Positions 1 to 6,837 of a stretch of DNA of 64,000 bases are shown piece after piece. Below the pieces are notes generated by a model. The model was given only the letters and a program-made list of their open reading frames with translations. It did not search any database and was not told where the DNA came from. A program made the translations under genes and the position numbers. Source of the DNA: Solirubrobacter pauli (lineage in GTDB: Bacteria > Actinomycetota > Thermoleophilia > Solirubrobacterales > Solirubrobacteraceae); contig NZ_RBIL01000001.1 in assembly GCF_003633755.1 (NCBI RefSeq), forward strand, positions 1,721,426 through 1,785,425, written 5' to 3'. Every line of letters begins with the position of its first letter. The stretch's first letter is position 1.

Positions 1-1
1 C

Positions 2-568
2 GGCGAAGGACTGGCGGAGCGGCTGATCGAGCTGCGGCCGGACGTCGCGGTGGTCGACGTGCGGCTCCCGCCCACCTTCACCGACGAGGGCCTGCGCGCG
101 GCGATCGAGGCCCGCCGCGCGGTGCCCGGCCTGCCGGTGCTGATCCTGTCCCAGTACGTCGAGCCGCTGTACGCCACCGAGCTGCTGTCGGACCGCTCCG
201 GTGGCGTCGGCTACCTGCTCAAGTCACGTGTGGGCGACGTGCGCGAGTTCGTCGACGCCGTCCGGCGCGTCGCCGACGGCGGCACCGCGCTCGACCCGGA
301 CGTCGTCGCGCAGCTGCTGCACCCGCGCGGCGGGATCGACCAGCTCACGCCGCGCGAGCGCGAGGTGCTGGCCGTGATGGCCGAGGGACGGTCGAACGCC
401 GCCATCGCCGAGCGCCTCGTGATCACCGAGAAGTCGGTCAGCAACCACATCAACTCGATCTTCGCGAAGCTCGACCTGCCGCCATCCGACGAGGACCATC
501 GCCGCGTGCTGGCAGTCCTCACCCACCTCGACGGGCATCATGGACCCCATGGGACTCTTCGACCGTAA
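2..568 (+). CDS. LuxR-family response regulator (5' end outside window)
   Basis: The 3' part of a two-component response regulator; the reading frame is open from the window edge, so the true start lies upstream. What remains holds the second half of a receiver domain, with the phospho-acceptor Asp in VVDVRLP and the switch Lys in GYLLKSRV, then a LuxR/FixJ-type helix-turn-helix (LTPREREVLAVMAEGRSNAAIAERL region). It should bind DNA as a phosphorylation-dependent transcription regulator. A paralogue with the same layout but a degenerate receiver lies at 27689-28288. The end overlaps the start of the SUFU-domain gene by 29 bp, suggesting translational coupling. Its kinase is not in view. Confidence 0.9.
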   Translation, partial: GEGLAERLIELRPDVAVVDVRLPPTFTDEGLRAAIEARRAVPGLPVLILSQYVEPLYATELLSDRSGGVGYLLKSRVGDVREFVDAVRRVADGGTALDPDVVAQLLHPRGGIDQLTPREREVLAVMAEGRSNAAIAERLVITEKSVSNHINSIFAKLDLPPSDEDHRRVLAVLTHLDGHHGPHGTLRP

Positions 569-1253
569 GCGCCGCAAGGAGCAAGAGGACAAGGAGCCGC
601 TGGACACGGCTCCCGTCGTCGCCGAGATCATCAAGGGGATCGACGCGCACCTCGACCTGATCGACGCGGTCGAGCACCACATCAAGCGCCACTTCGGCGA
701 GCCGGCCGGAGTCCTGCGCTCCAACCACCCCGACGACATCGCCATGTTCGTGATGCCGCCGACCGAGGATCGCCCGCGCTTCACGATCATCACCTCGGGC
801 ATGAGCCGGATGCCGATGCAGGGCGCGCCCTCGAACTACACGCGCGCCGAGCTCGTCATCGCGCTGCCCCCGGACTGGAAGCTCGGCCAGGACGACCTCG
901 GGGACGAGCGCAACTGGTGGCCGCTGCGTCTGCTGCAGAACCTGTCCCACATGCCGCAGGCGAACGGCGGCTGGCTGGGCTTCGGGCACACCATCCCGCA
1001 CGGCTCTCCGCCCCAGCACTACGCGGACGACACGACCTTCTGCGGCGCGCTGCTGTTCCCGCCCGTCTGGACGCCGTCCGGCTTCAACACGCTCCAGGCC
1101 GGCGACGAGACCGTCCAGTTCATCGGCGTCTACACGCTGCACGGCGACGAGCTCCAGTTCGCGCAGGAGGAAGACGGCCAGGCGATGTTCGCCCGCTTCG
1201 CGGAGCACCAGGTGAGCGAGCTGGTCGACCTGCAGCGGCCGAGCGTGGTGTGA
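540..1253 (+). CDS. Suppressor-of-fused (SUFU) domain protein
   Basis: A 237-residue protein (or 234 residues from the ATG at 549, MGLFDRKRRK). After a charged N-terminus it has the layout of bacterial SUFU-domain proteins: an opening helix (IDAHLDLIDAVEHHIKRHFG), a HPDDIAMFVMPP strand region, TIITSGMSRMPM, an ELVIALPPDWKL motif and a C-terminal FIGVYTLHGDELQFAQEEDG segment. Bacterial SUFU proteins have no defined enzymatic role; some are immunity or protein-binding factors, others stand alone as here. No toxin gene is adjacent. The overlap with the response regulator suggests co-transcription. Confidence 0.8.
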   Translation: MDPMGLFDRKRRKEQEDKEPLDTAPVVAEIIKGIDAHLDLIDAVEHHIKRHFGEPAGVLRSNHPDDIAMFVMPPTEDRPRFTIITSGMSRMPMQGAPSNYTRAELVIALPPDWKLGQDDLGDERNWWPLRLLQNLSHMPQANGGWLGFGHTIPHGSPPQHYADDTTFCGALLFPPVWTPSGFNTLQAGDETVQFIGVYTLHGDELQFAQEEDGQAMFARFAEHQVSELVDLQRPSVV

Positions 1254-1284
1254 CCCGCGGTCGCTAGACTTGCTCGTCGCTTGC

Positions 1285-1358
1285 GGGCGATTAGCTCAGT
1301 TGGTTAGAGCGCACGCTTCACACGCGTGAGGTCACTGGTTCGAGTCCAGTATCGCCCA
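1285..1358 (+). tRNA. tRNA-Val (CAC)
   Basis: A 74-nt cloverleaf. The acceptor stem pairs GGGCGAT with ATCGCCC, the anticodon stem CACGC/GCGTG closes the loop TTCACAC (anticodon CAC, reading GTG), and the T arm is ACTGG-TTCGAGT-CCAGT. CCA is not fully encoded. Confidence 0.97.
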
Positions 1359-1366
1359 CTTGGTCG

Positions 1367-1392
1367 AAGGCCCGCCCCGGCGGGCCTTTCTT
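1367..1392 (+). terminator. Rho-independent terminator after tRNA-Val
   Basis: AAGGCCCG pairs with CGGGCCTT around a CCCCGG loop, followed by the T-rich tract TTCTTC. It lies 9 nt after the tRNA. Confidence 0.75.
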
Positions 1393-1465
1393 CACCTTCA
1401 CCACGGCGACGAGCGCGGACGCGGCGAAGCGCCACCCGCGGTGAAGGGTCACGATCGTGCCTTCC

Positions 1466-1708
1466 TTACTGGAGGTGGTAGCGGCCGTTGCTGTCGCGCT
1501 TCGTGCAGCTCAACCCGTACTTGCGGTAGTCCCGCATCGCCTGCGACGACCGCGAGCAGTACTGGCCGCGAGCGATGCACTTGGACTCGCCGGCGATCTT
1601 CGCCCGGGTGCACGAGGCCTGAGCGATGGGGTCAGCGGCTGCTCGCGCCTGCGAGGCAGCGGGAATCAGAGCCGTCGCGGTGACGACGGCGACGACGAAG
1701 CGACGCAT
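1466..1708 (-). CDS. Small secreted four-cysteine protein
   Basis: An 80-residue protein with a clear signal peptide (MRRFVVAVVTATALIPAASQARA) and a mature part of about 55 residues with four Cys (SCTRAK, SKCIARG, YCSRS, LSCTKRD), likely two disulfides. A GGAGAGGAG ribosome-binding site stands right before the ATG. The C-terminal pattern (YGLSC-KRD-GRYHL) resembles small secreted proteins I associate with Thermoleophilia; function unknown. Confidence 0.75.
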   Translation of the reverse strand: MRRFVVAVVTATALIPAASQARAAADPIAQASCTRAKIAGESKCIARGQYCSRSSQAMRDYRKYGLSCTKRDSNGRYHLQ

Positions 1709-1741
1709 GAGTCTCCTCTCCAGAACGTTGCCCCGACCCTA

Positions 1742-1771
1742 AGGGTACGCGCGTCGTTCTGTACTAGCCAA
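1742..1771 (-). promoter_or_regulatory. Possible sigma70-type promoter of the small secreted protein
   Basis: On the minus strand, TTGGCT (1771-1766) and TACCCT (1747-1742) are separated by 18 bp, about 35 bp before the start codon. The match is modest and based on consensus only. Confidence 0.3.
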
Positions 1772-1837
1772 CCGCTCAGGCTTTACGTCTCAAACTGCGT
1801 CGCCGCCGCGATCGGTCATCCGCGCGACAGTCGCCCA

Positions 1838-2551
1838 CTACCGCGCCGCGCCCAGGTAGAGCACCGCCGACACCGCCGTGGCGAGGTTCAGCGAGGACAC
1901 ACCCGGGCGCATCGGCAGCGCCACGCGCGCGTCGGCCACGGCCAGGAGCTCGTCGGTGAGGCCGTCGCGCTCCGTGCCGAAGGCGAGCAGCGCGCGTGGC
2001 GGGATCACGCCCGGGCCGACGACGGTCCCCTCCGGGTCGAGCGCGATCAGTGGCCGGTCGCCCGTCCGCACCACGCGTGAGCGCGCGACGGGCAGCGCGA
2101 AGTGCAGGCCGGCGGACCCGCGCAGCGCGTCGGCGTGCCACGGGTCCTGCGTGCCGGTGGTGATCACGCCCGCCGCGCCCGCGGCCGCCGCCACCCGCAC
2201 GACGGCACCGAGGTTCCCGAGGTGCCGCGGGGCCTCGAGCAGGACCACCGGCTCGGGGCCCGGCAGCGCGAGGATGCCGTCCGGGTCGGGTTGGCGCGGG
2301 CGCCGCGCGAGGGCGACGACCTGCGCGCGCGGCACGACGGCGGCCAGCGCGCTCAGGTCCACGACGGTCGGTGAGAGCACGACGTCGGGCGCGAGCCGCG
2401 CCGACAGCGCCGCGAGCTCGTCGGCGTCGGCCGTCCACAGCCCGAGCAGCTCGGCCCCGAAGCGCACCGCGTGCTTGACGGCGTGGAAGCCCTCGAGCAC
2501 CACCAGCCCAGGGTCGCGCCGCGCGCGCTGCACATCACCGAGTTCGAGCAC
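1838..2551 (-). CDS. SpoU/TrmH-family RNA 2'-O-methyltransferase
   Basis: A 237-residue protein from a GTG at 2551, 11 bp after the upstream monooxygenase gene. The three SPOUT motifs are present: EAPRHLGNLGAVVRVA (motif 1, Asn and Arg), AFGTERDGLT (motif 2) and LPMRPGVSSLNLATAVSAVLY (motif 3). The N-terminal 95 residues look like the substrate-binding domain of TrmH-type enzymes. It should transfer methyl from S-adenosylmethionine to a ribose 2'-OH in tRNA or rRNA; the exact site cannot be told. The frame continues upstream of the GTG only as antisense to the monooxygenase, so the GTG is preferred. Confidence 0.85.
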   Translation of the reverse strand: MLELGDVQRARRDPGLVVLEGFHAVKHAVRFGAELLGLWTADADELAALSARLAPDVVLSPTVVDLSALAAVVPRAQVVALARRPRQPDPDGILALPGPEPVVLLEAPRHLGNLGAVVRVAAAAGAAGVITTGTQDPWHADALRGSAGLHFALPVARSRVVRTGDRPLIALDPEGTVVGPGVIPPRALLAFGTERDGLTDELLAVADARVALPMRPGVSSLNLATAVSAVLYLGAAR

Positions 2552-2562
2552 GCGCCCAGACG

Positions 2563-4011
2563 CTACTGCGCCGGCCCGACGCCGAACCACCGCTCGAGCG
2601 CGTCCGCCAGGCCGGCGTCGCTGCCGTCGCCGACCCAGGCGACGTAGCCGTCGGGACGGATCAGCACGGCGGCGGGTGCGCTCACGGCGCCGATCACCGG
2701 GAGCTCCCACGCGTCCTCGGTGCGCGCGTCGACGACGAAGGGGGAGCCGTCGAGCGCTCCCGGCTCGCCGAGGTTGAGGAGGACCGGCCGGGCGGCGTGC
2801 AGCAGCTCGTACACGCGACGGCCGCCGTCCAGCGCGAGGTCCGGCATGCGCCGGCCGAGCAGCGGGTGCCCCTCGCCGAGGGCGTAGTGGATGTCGAGCC
2901 CCGAGACGAGCCCCGCGAGCCGGCGGCGGGCTTCGTCGGTCACGACCACCTCCGCCAGGATCTCGGTCAGCGCCTTCGTGCGGTCGTCCTGCCGCTGCAG
3001 CGTCCCCTGGGCCATCGTGTACCGCAGCGCCCGCGCGGTGACCGGGTGGCGCTCGTCGAAGTACGTGTCGAGCAGCGACTCGGGGCTCGTCCCGTGCACG
3101 ACCTGGGCGAGCTTCCAGCCCAGGTTCACGGCGTCCTGGAGACCGAGGCTCAGTCCTTGCCCGCCCGCGGGGTAGTGGATGTGGGCCGCGTCACCGGCCA
3201 GCAGGACGCGGCCGGCGCGGTAGGCGGCGGCCTGCCGGGTCATGTCCGTGAAGCGCGAGATCCACGTCGGGCTGTGGACCCCGAAGTCGGTGCCGAAGAC
3301 CGCGACGAGCGCGGCGCTCAGGTCGGCGAGCGTCGGCTCGCCGCTCGGTCCGATCGCCTGCTCGGTGGTGACGATCCGGACGGTCGTGCCGTCTTCGAGC
3401 CGCTGCAGCCCGTGGACGCCGACCGCGTCGAAGCGCGGGCCGACCGGCGGCTCCTCGGTGACCTGCGCCTCCGCGATCAGGTTGCTCTTCGTCGCGTCCC
3501 AGCCGGGGAAGTCGATGCCGGCCGCCTTGCGGATCGCGCTGCGGCCACCGTCGCAGCCCACCAGGTACCGCGCGCGCAGCGTCTCGCCGCCGTCAAGGCG
3601 CACGTCCACCCCCGCGTCGTCCTGGGTGAAGCCCGTCACGTCGCGGCCGTGGTGGAGCGTCACCGGCAGCTCGGCGACCCACCGGCCGAGGATCGCCTCG
3701 ATCTTGTTCTGGAACAGCGCGAGCGTGTACGGATGGCGCGACGGGAAGTCGCCCATGTCCAGCACGGTCGCGCCGAAGGTGACGACCTGGACCGGCTGCC
3801 CCTCGGCCAGGAACCGCTCGGCCACGCCGCGCTGGTCGAGCAGCTCGATCGACCGGGCGTGCAGCCCGCCGGCGCGCGAGCCGACCAGCTCGTGCCCGGT
3901 GCGCCGCTCGACCACCGCGACGTCCACGCCCGCCAGCGCCAGCTCGGCGGCCAGCATCATCCCCGCGGGACCGCCGCCGACAACGATGACCTCGTGCTCA
4001 TTTGTGCCCAT
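2563..4011 (-). CDS. FAD-dependent aromatic-ring monooxygenase
   Basis: A 482-residue group A flavin monooxygenase (PheA/TfdB, rifampicin-monooxygenase-like). N-terminal FAD-binding GGGPAGMMLAAELA with the Glu of VVERR, the DG motif (GCDGGRSAIRKAAG), and the GD motif with the second FAD contact (VLLAGDAAHIHYPAGGQGLSLGLQDA). A thioredoxin-like C-terminal domain follows from about residue 390, as in phenol-hydroxylase relatives. It would use NAD(P)H and O2 to hydroxylate an aromatic or polyketide-like compound; the substrate cannot be inferred. It precedes the RNA methyltransferase gene on the same strand. Confidence 0.88.
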   Translation of the reverse strand: MGTNEHEVIVVGGGPAGMMLAAELALAGVDVAVVERRTGHELVGSRAGGLHARSIELLDQRGVAERFLAEGQPVQVVTFGATVLDMGDFPSRHPYTLALFQNKIEAILGRWVAELPVTLHHGRDVTGFTQDDAGVDVRLDGGETLRARYLVGCDGGRSAIRKAAGIDFPGWDATKSNLIAEAQVTEEPPVGPRFDAVGVHGLQRLEDGTTVRIVTTEQAIGPSGEPTLADLSAALVAVFGTDFGVHSPTWISRFTDMTRQAAAYRAGRVLLAGDAAHIHYPAGGQGLSLGLQDAVNLGWKLAQVVHGTSPESLLDTYFDERHPVTARALRYTMAQGTLQRQDDRTKALTEILAEVVVTDEARRRLAGLVSGLDIHYALGEGHPLLGRRMPDLALDGGRRVYELLHAARPVLLNLGEPGALDGSPFVVDARTEDAWELPVIGAVSAPAAVLIRPDGYVAWVGDGSDAGLADALERWFGVGPAQ

Positions 4012-4182
4012 GAGCGGCGAGTATGCGGAACCGCGGACAGCCTCATGAGACCGTCGATTCCGGTATAAGTTGGAGGTGGAGAGGGGCTTGCGGGTCGTTC
4101 CGCCGGTGAACGCCGACGCGCCACTTTGCCGACTTTGGATTTAGTTCTAAAGCTTCGCGGTATAGCTGCCGAGAGCCGCTAC

Positions 4183-4398
4183 ATGACCGTCGAATCCGCA
4201 CACTCGCTCACGCTGCTGAGCGACAGCAGTGAAGCCCACATGGCCATCTGGCGGCTTCGTGCTGCTCTGCCCGAGTACGTCGTGACGGTCGAGGGCAAGC
4301 AGGTCGTGATCGCGGCGGCCAACGGCATCGGGACGCTCGCGTCGCTCGACCGCGTGCTGTCCACGATCCCGGACGCCCGCACCCACCTGGCCTGGTAG
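4183..4398 (+). CDS. Hypothetical small protein
   Basis: A 71-residue protein starting MTVESAHSLTLLSD at ATG 4183. A TTG in the same frame at 4126 would add 19 residues, but that stretch is markedly AT-richer and looks like leader sequence. No recognised family; predicted mixed alpha/beta, no signal peptide or membrane segment. Codon use after 4183 is that of the host. About 170 bp upstream to the divergent monooxygenase start hold no gene but a relatively AT-rich leader, with a possible TATAAG -10 element at 4064. Confidence 0.55.
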   Translation: MTVESAHSLTLLSDSSEAHMAIWRLRAALPEYVVTVEGKQVVIAAANGIGTLASLDRVLSTIPDARTHLAW

Positions 4399-4443
4399 TC
4401 GCCTCGAGGGGGCGGCAGGTACCGCGACCTAGCCTTCTTGACC

Positions 4444-4935
4444 GTGAGCGACCCTGAGGAGACCGGCCTCTGCCCGCAGTGCGGCGGGGACCTCACGCTG
4501 AACGCCGACGAGACGGCCTGGCAGTGCGACGCCGACGGGTGCGCGCTCCGCGGACAGCCGCAGGTGGCCGTGACCGACGAGGACCGAGCGACCATGCGTG
4601 CCGTCGGCTCGCTCGAGGACGCCATGCACTCGCTGTTCGGGCTGGACGGGCCCAGCCCCGACGTGCCGGTGACCTTCGAGGTCATGACCGAGTGCCCGTT
4701 CTGCGGAACGCCCGTCGACGACAGCCCACGCACCGAGGGCGCGTGGCGCTGCACGAACGAGGCCTGCGAGCTGCACCGCGAACCCGCGCCGATGACCGAG
4801 GAGGAACGCGCGCAGACACCCTCGCTCGGCACGGTCGAGGACGTCTGGCGCACGTACTTCGCGCCGCAGCCCGACGCGCCACCGGAGCCGCAGCCCGGGC
4901 GCAAGCGCCGCTGGCCGTTCGGCCGCCGCGGCTAA
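4444..4935 (+). CDS. Tandem zinc-ribbon protein
   Basis: A 163-residue acidic protein (GTG start at 4444; a TTG at 4438 would add two residues). It consists of two copies of a unit of about 75 residues: a four-Cys ribbon (CPQCGG...WQCDADGC and CPFCGT...WRCTNEAC), then a linker and a conserved helix (GSLEDAMHSLFG and GTVEDVWRTYFA). A basic tail (RKRRWPFGRRG) ends the protein. The Cys pattern is that of a zinc ribbon and suggests nucleic-acid or protein binding; no specific family is recognised. It ends 4 bp inside the convergent epimerase gene. Confidence 0.7.
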   Translation: MSDPEETGLCPQCGGDLTLNADETAWQCDADGCALRGQPQVAVTDEDRATMRAVGSLEDAMHSLFGLDGPSPDVPVTFEVMTECPFCGTPVDDSPRTEGAWRCTNEACELHREPAPMTEEERAQTPSLGTVEDVWRTYFAPQPDAPPEPQPGRKRRWPFGRRG

Positions 4936-5909
4936 CGCACGGTGTAGACGCCGGTCGACTCGGCGTGGTAGCCCTTCGCGCCGACCGCGAAGGTGAGCTC
5001 GGAGCGCCACTCCTCGCCCGCCGCGAGGCGCTCGATCGCGTAGGCGAAGTCGTAGCGCGGAGCCCAGCCGAGGTCCTGGCGAGCGGCGGCGTTGACGTAG
5101 ACGCGCTCGATCGCGTCGAACATGCGCCAGCCGCGCGCCTCGTAGACCGCCGGATAGGCCGGGACGTGACGGGCGACGACGGGCGGGGCGTCGCGATGCA
5201 GCGCGACGAGGTCGTCCGGGACGAACGGCGTGGTGGCGCTGACGATGTAGCGGCCGAAGCCGATCGCCTCGGCGCGCTCCAGCGCGCAGCGGTGCGCCGA
5301 GACGACGTCCTCGATGTCCACGCGGCGGTAGAGCAGCTCGTTGACCTTCAGGTTCGCGTCGGCGTAAGCCTCGCGGACGGTGTCGCGGTCGTCGCCCTCC
5401 GGGAAGAAGCGGGACGTGCGCAGGATCACGATCGGCAGGCCGTGGTCGCGGTGGACGAGCTCGCACAGGTCCTCGGCGGCGGTCTTGGTGACGCCGTAGA
5501 TGTTCTTCGGGACCGGGCGCACCGCCTCGGTGATCCAGGCCGCGGGCGCGTCGGCCGGCGGGACGAGCGCGTGCCCGAACGCGCTCGTCGTGCTGGTGAA
5601 GACGAAGCGGCCGACGCCCGCGGCGACGGCCTCCTCGAGCAGCGTCAGCGTGCCGGTGACGTTCGTGTCGACGAAGTCCTGGCGGGTGTGCGAGCCGACG
5701 TGCGGCTTGTGGAGCGTCGCCGCGTGCAGCACGGCGTCGGCGCCGTCGACCAGCCGCCGGACGAGGGTCCGGTCGGTGATCGACCCGACGTGGGTGGTGT
5801 GCTCGGACGGCAGGACGTCGATCGACACGACGTCGAAGCCCTCGGCGCCCAGCACGCGGCAGAGCGCTTCGCCAAGGTGACCGGAACTGCCCGTGATCAG
5901 GACGCGCAT
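4932..5909 (-). CDS. NAD-dependent epimerase/dehydratase (extended SDR)
   Basis: A 325-residue extended short-chain dehydrogenase. Rossmann motif GSSGHLGEAL near the N-terminus, adenine-binding Asp (VVSIDVLP), the catalytic YxxxK (IYGVTKTAAEDL) and an upstream Ser/Thr stretch (FTSTTSAFG). It likely works on a nucleotide sugar or similar hydroxy compound with bound NAD. No sugar-pathway neighbours, so the substrate is open. Confidence 0.85.
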   Translation of the reverse strand: MRVLITGSSGHLGEALCRVLGAEGFDVVSIDVLPSEHTTHVGSITDRTLVRRLVDGADAVLHAATLHKPHVGSHTRQDFVDTNVTGTLTLLEEAVAAGVGRFVFTSTTSAFGHALVPPADAPAAWITEAVRPVPKNIYGVTKTAAEDLCELVHRDHGLPIVILRTSRFFPEGDDRDTVREAYADANLKVNELLYRRVDIEDVVSAHRCALERAEAIGFGRYIVSATTPFVPDDLVALHRDAPPVVARHVPAYPAVYEARGWRMFDAIERVYVNAAARQDLGWAPRYDFAYAIERLAAGEEWRSELTFAVGAKGYHAESTGVYTVR

Positions 5910-5951
5910 ACGTATGACGGTACCGGCCGCGGCGCCGTCCGAGGGTTCGGT

Positions 5952-6287
5952 TTACTCGACGATCACCTCGACCCGCCCCGGCCACGGCGCGAGGAGCCCG
6001 GCGATCGGCTTGGCGTCCTCCTCCGACGGCGCCTCGTACACCCAGAAGGCGTCTTCGACCTCGGGCGCCGAGTAGTAGGAGGCGTCGCCCTTGTACGGGC
6101 AGTGCGACGTCGTGTCGGTCGACGTCAGCAGCTCCATGCGGACGTCCTCGCGCGGCAGGTAGTAGCGGGTCGGCAGCCCGGTCTCGTGCAGCTCGACCGC
6201 CCGATCGGACTCGGCGAGCACCTGGCCGCCGGACTCGACGCGCACGTGGCGCTCGCTGGGATTCGTGCTGATGCGGTGCGCAGACAT
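5952..6287 (-). CDS. DUF427 family protein
   Basis: A 111-residue protein from ATG 6287 (MSAHRISTNPSERHVRV). It carries the DUF427 pattern: VRVESGGQVLAESDRAVELHE, YYLPREDVRMELL, then SHCPYKGDASYYS and a FWVYEAP...GLLAPWPGRV end. The family is a small beta-rich fold without an established reaction. The purine-rich GGAGGG stands directly against the ATG, an unusually short spacing, so the start is not fully secure. Confidence 0.8.
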   Translation of the reverse strand: MSAHRISTNPSERHVRVESGGQVLAESDRAVELHETGLPTRYYLPREDVRMELLTSTDTTSHCPYKGDASYYSAPEVEDAFWVYEAPSEEDAKPIAGLLAPWPGRVEVIVE

Positions 6288-6342
6288 CCCTCCATCTTGC
6301 CGTGTGCGATGAATCTGCTCGCGCCGACCCGTCCAAGCTCGC

Positions 6343-6837
6343 ATGCACGCGAAGATCGACCGCCGCTTCAGCGACCCCTCCGCGAAGCCCACGCCGTGGG
6401 AGACGACCGAGCGGACGCTGCGGGACGCCGAGCTCTACTGGATCACCACGGTCCGCGCCGACGGGCGCCCACACGTCACGCCGCTGGTCGGCGTCCTCCA
6501 CGCCGGCGCGCTCCACTTCTGCACCGGCCTACGTGAGCAGAAGTACCGGAACCTCCAAGCGCAATCCGCCCTCGCGCTGACCACCGGCGCGAACACGTGG
6601 GCGGCCGGCCTGGACGTCGTCGTCGAGGGCGTGGCCACCCGGCTCGACGACAACGCGGAGCTGCAGGCGGTGGCCGACGCCTACGTCGACAAGTACGGCG
6701 AAGTCTGGCGGTTCACGGTCGGCGACGGCGTCTTCGACGACAACGAGGGCGGCCCGGCAGCCGTGTTCCGCGTCGACGCGGGCAAGGTCATCGCTTTCGC
6801 GAAAGCCCCGCACGGCCAGACGACCTACGCGCCGTAG
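6343..6837 (+). CDS. Pyridoxamine-5'-phosphate-oxidase-like flavin/F420-binding protein
   Basis: A 164-residue split-barrel protein. LYWITTVRADGRPHVTPLVGVLHAGALHFCTG is the typical PPOX-class N-terminus (strand, RADGRPH turn, substrate strand), followed by KYRNLQAQSALALTTG and a WRFTVGDGVF region. These proteins bind FMN or F420; in actinobacteria many are F420-dependent reductases. The residue set alone does not decide the cofactor. Its 3' end overlaps the convergent GGDEF-EAL gene by 50 bp. Confidence 0.8.
   Translation: MHAKIDRRFSDPSAKPTPWETTERTLRDAELYWITTVRADGRPHVTPLVGVLHAGALHFCTGLREQKYRNLQAQSALALTTGANTWAAGLDVVVEGVATRLDDNAELQAVADAYVDKYGEVWRFTVGDGVFDDNEGGPAAVFRVDAGKVIAFAKAPHGQTTYAP

Noticed and set aside
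4126-4182. Start of the small hypothetical protein at TTG 4126
   Set aside because: Base composition before ATG 4183 is unlike coding sequence here.
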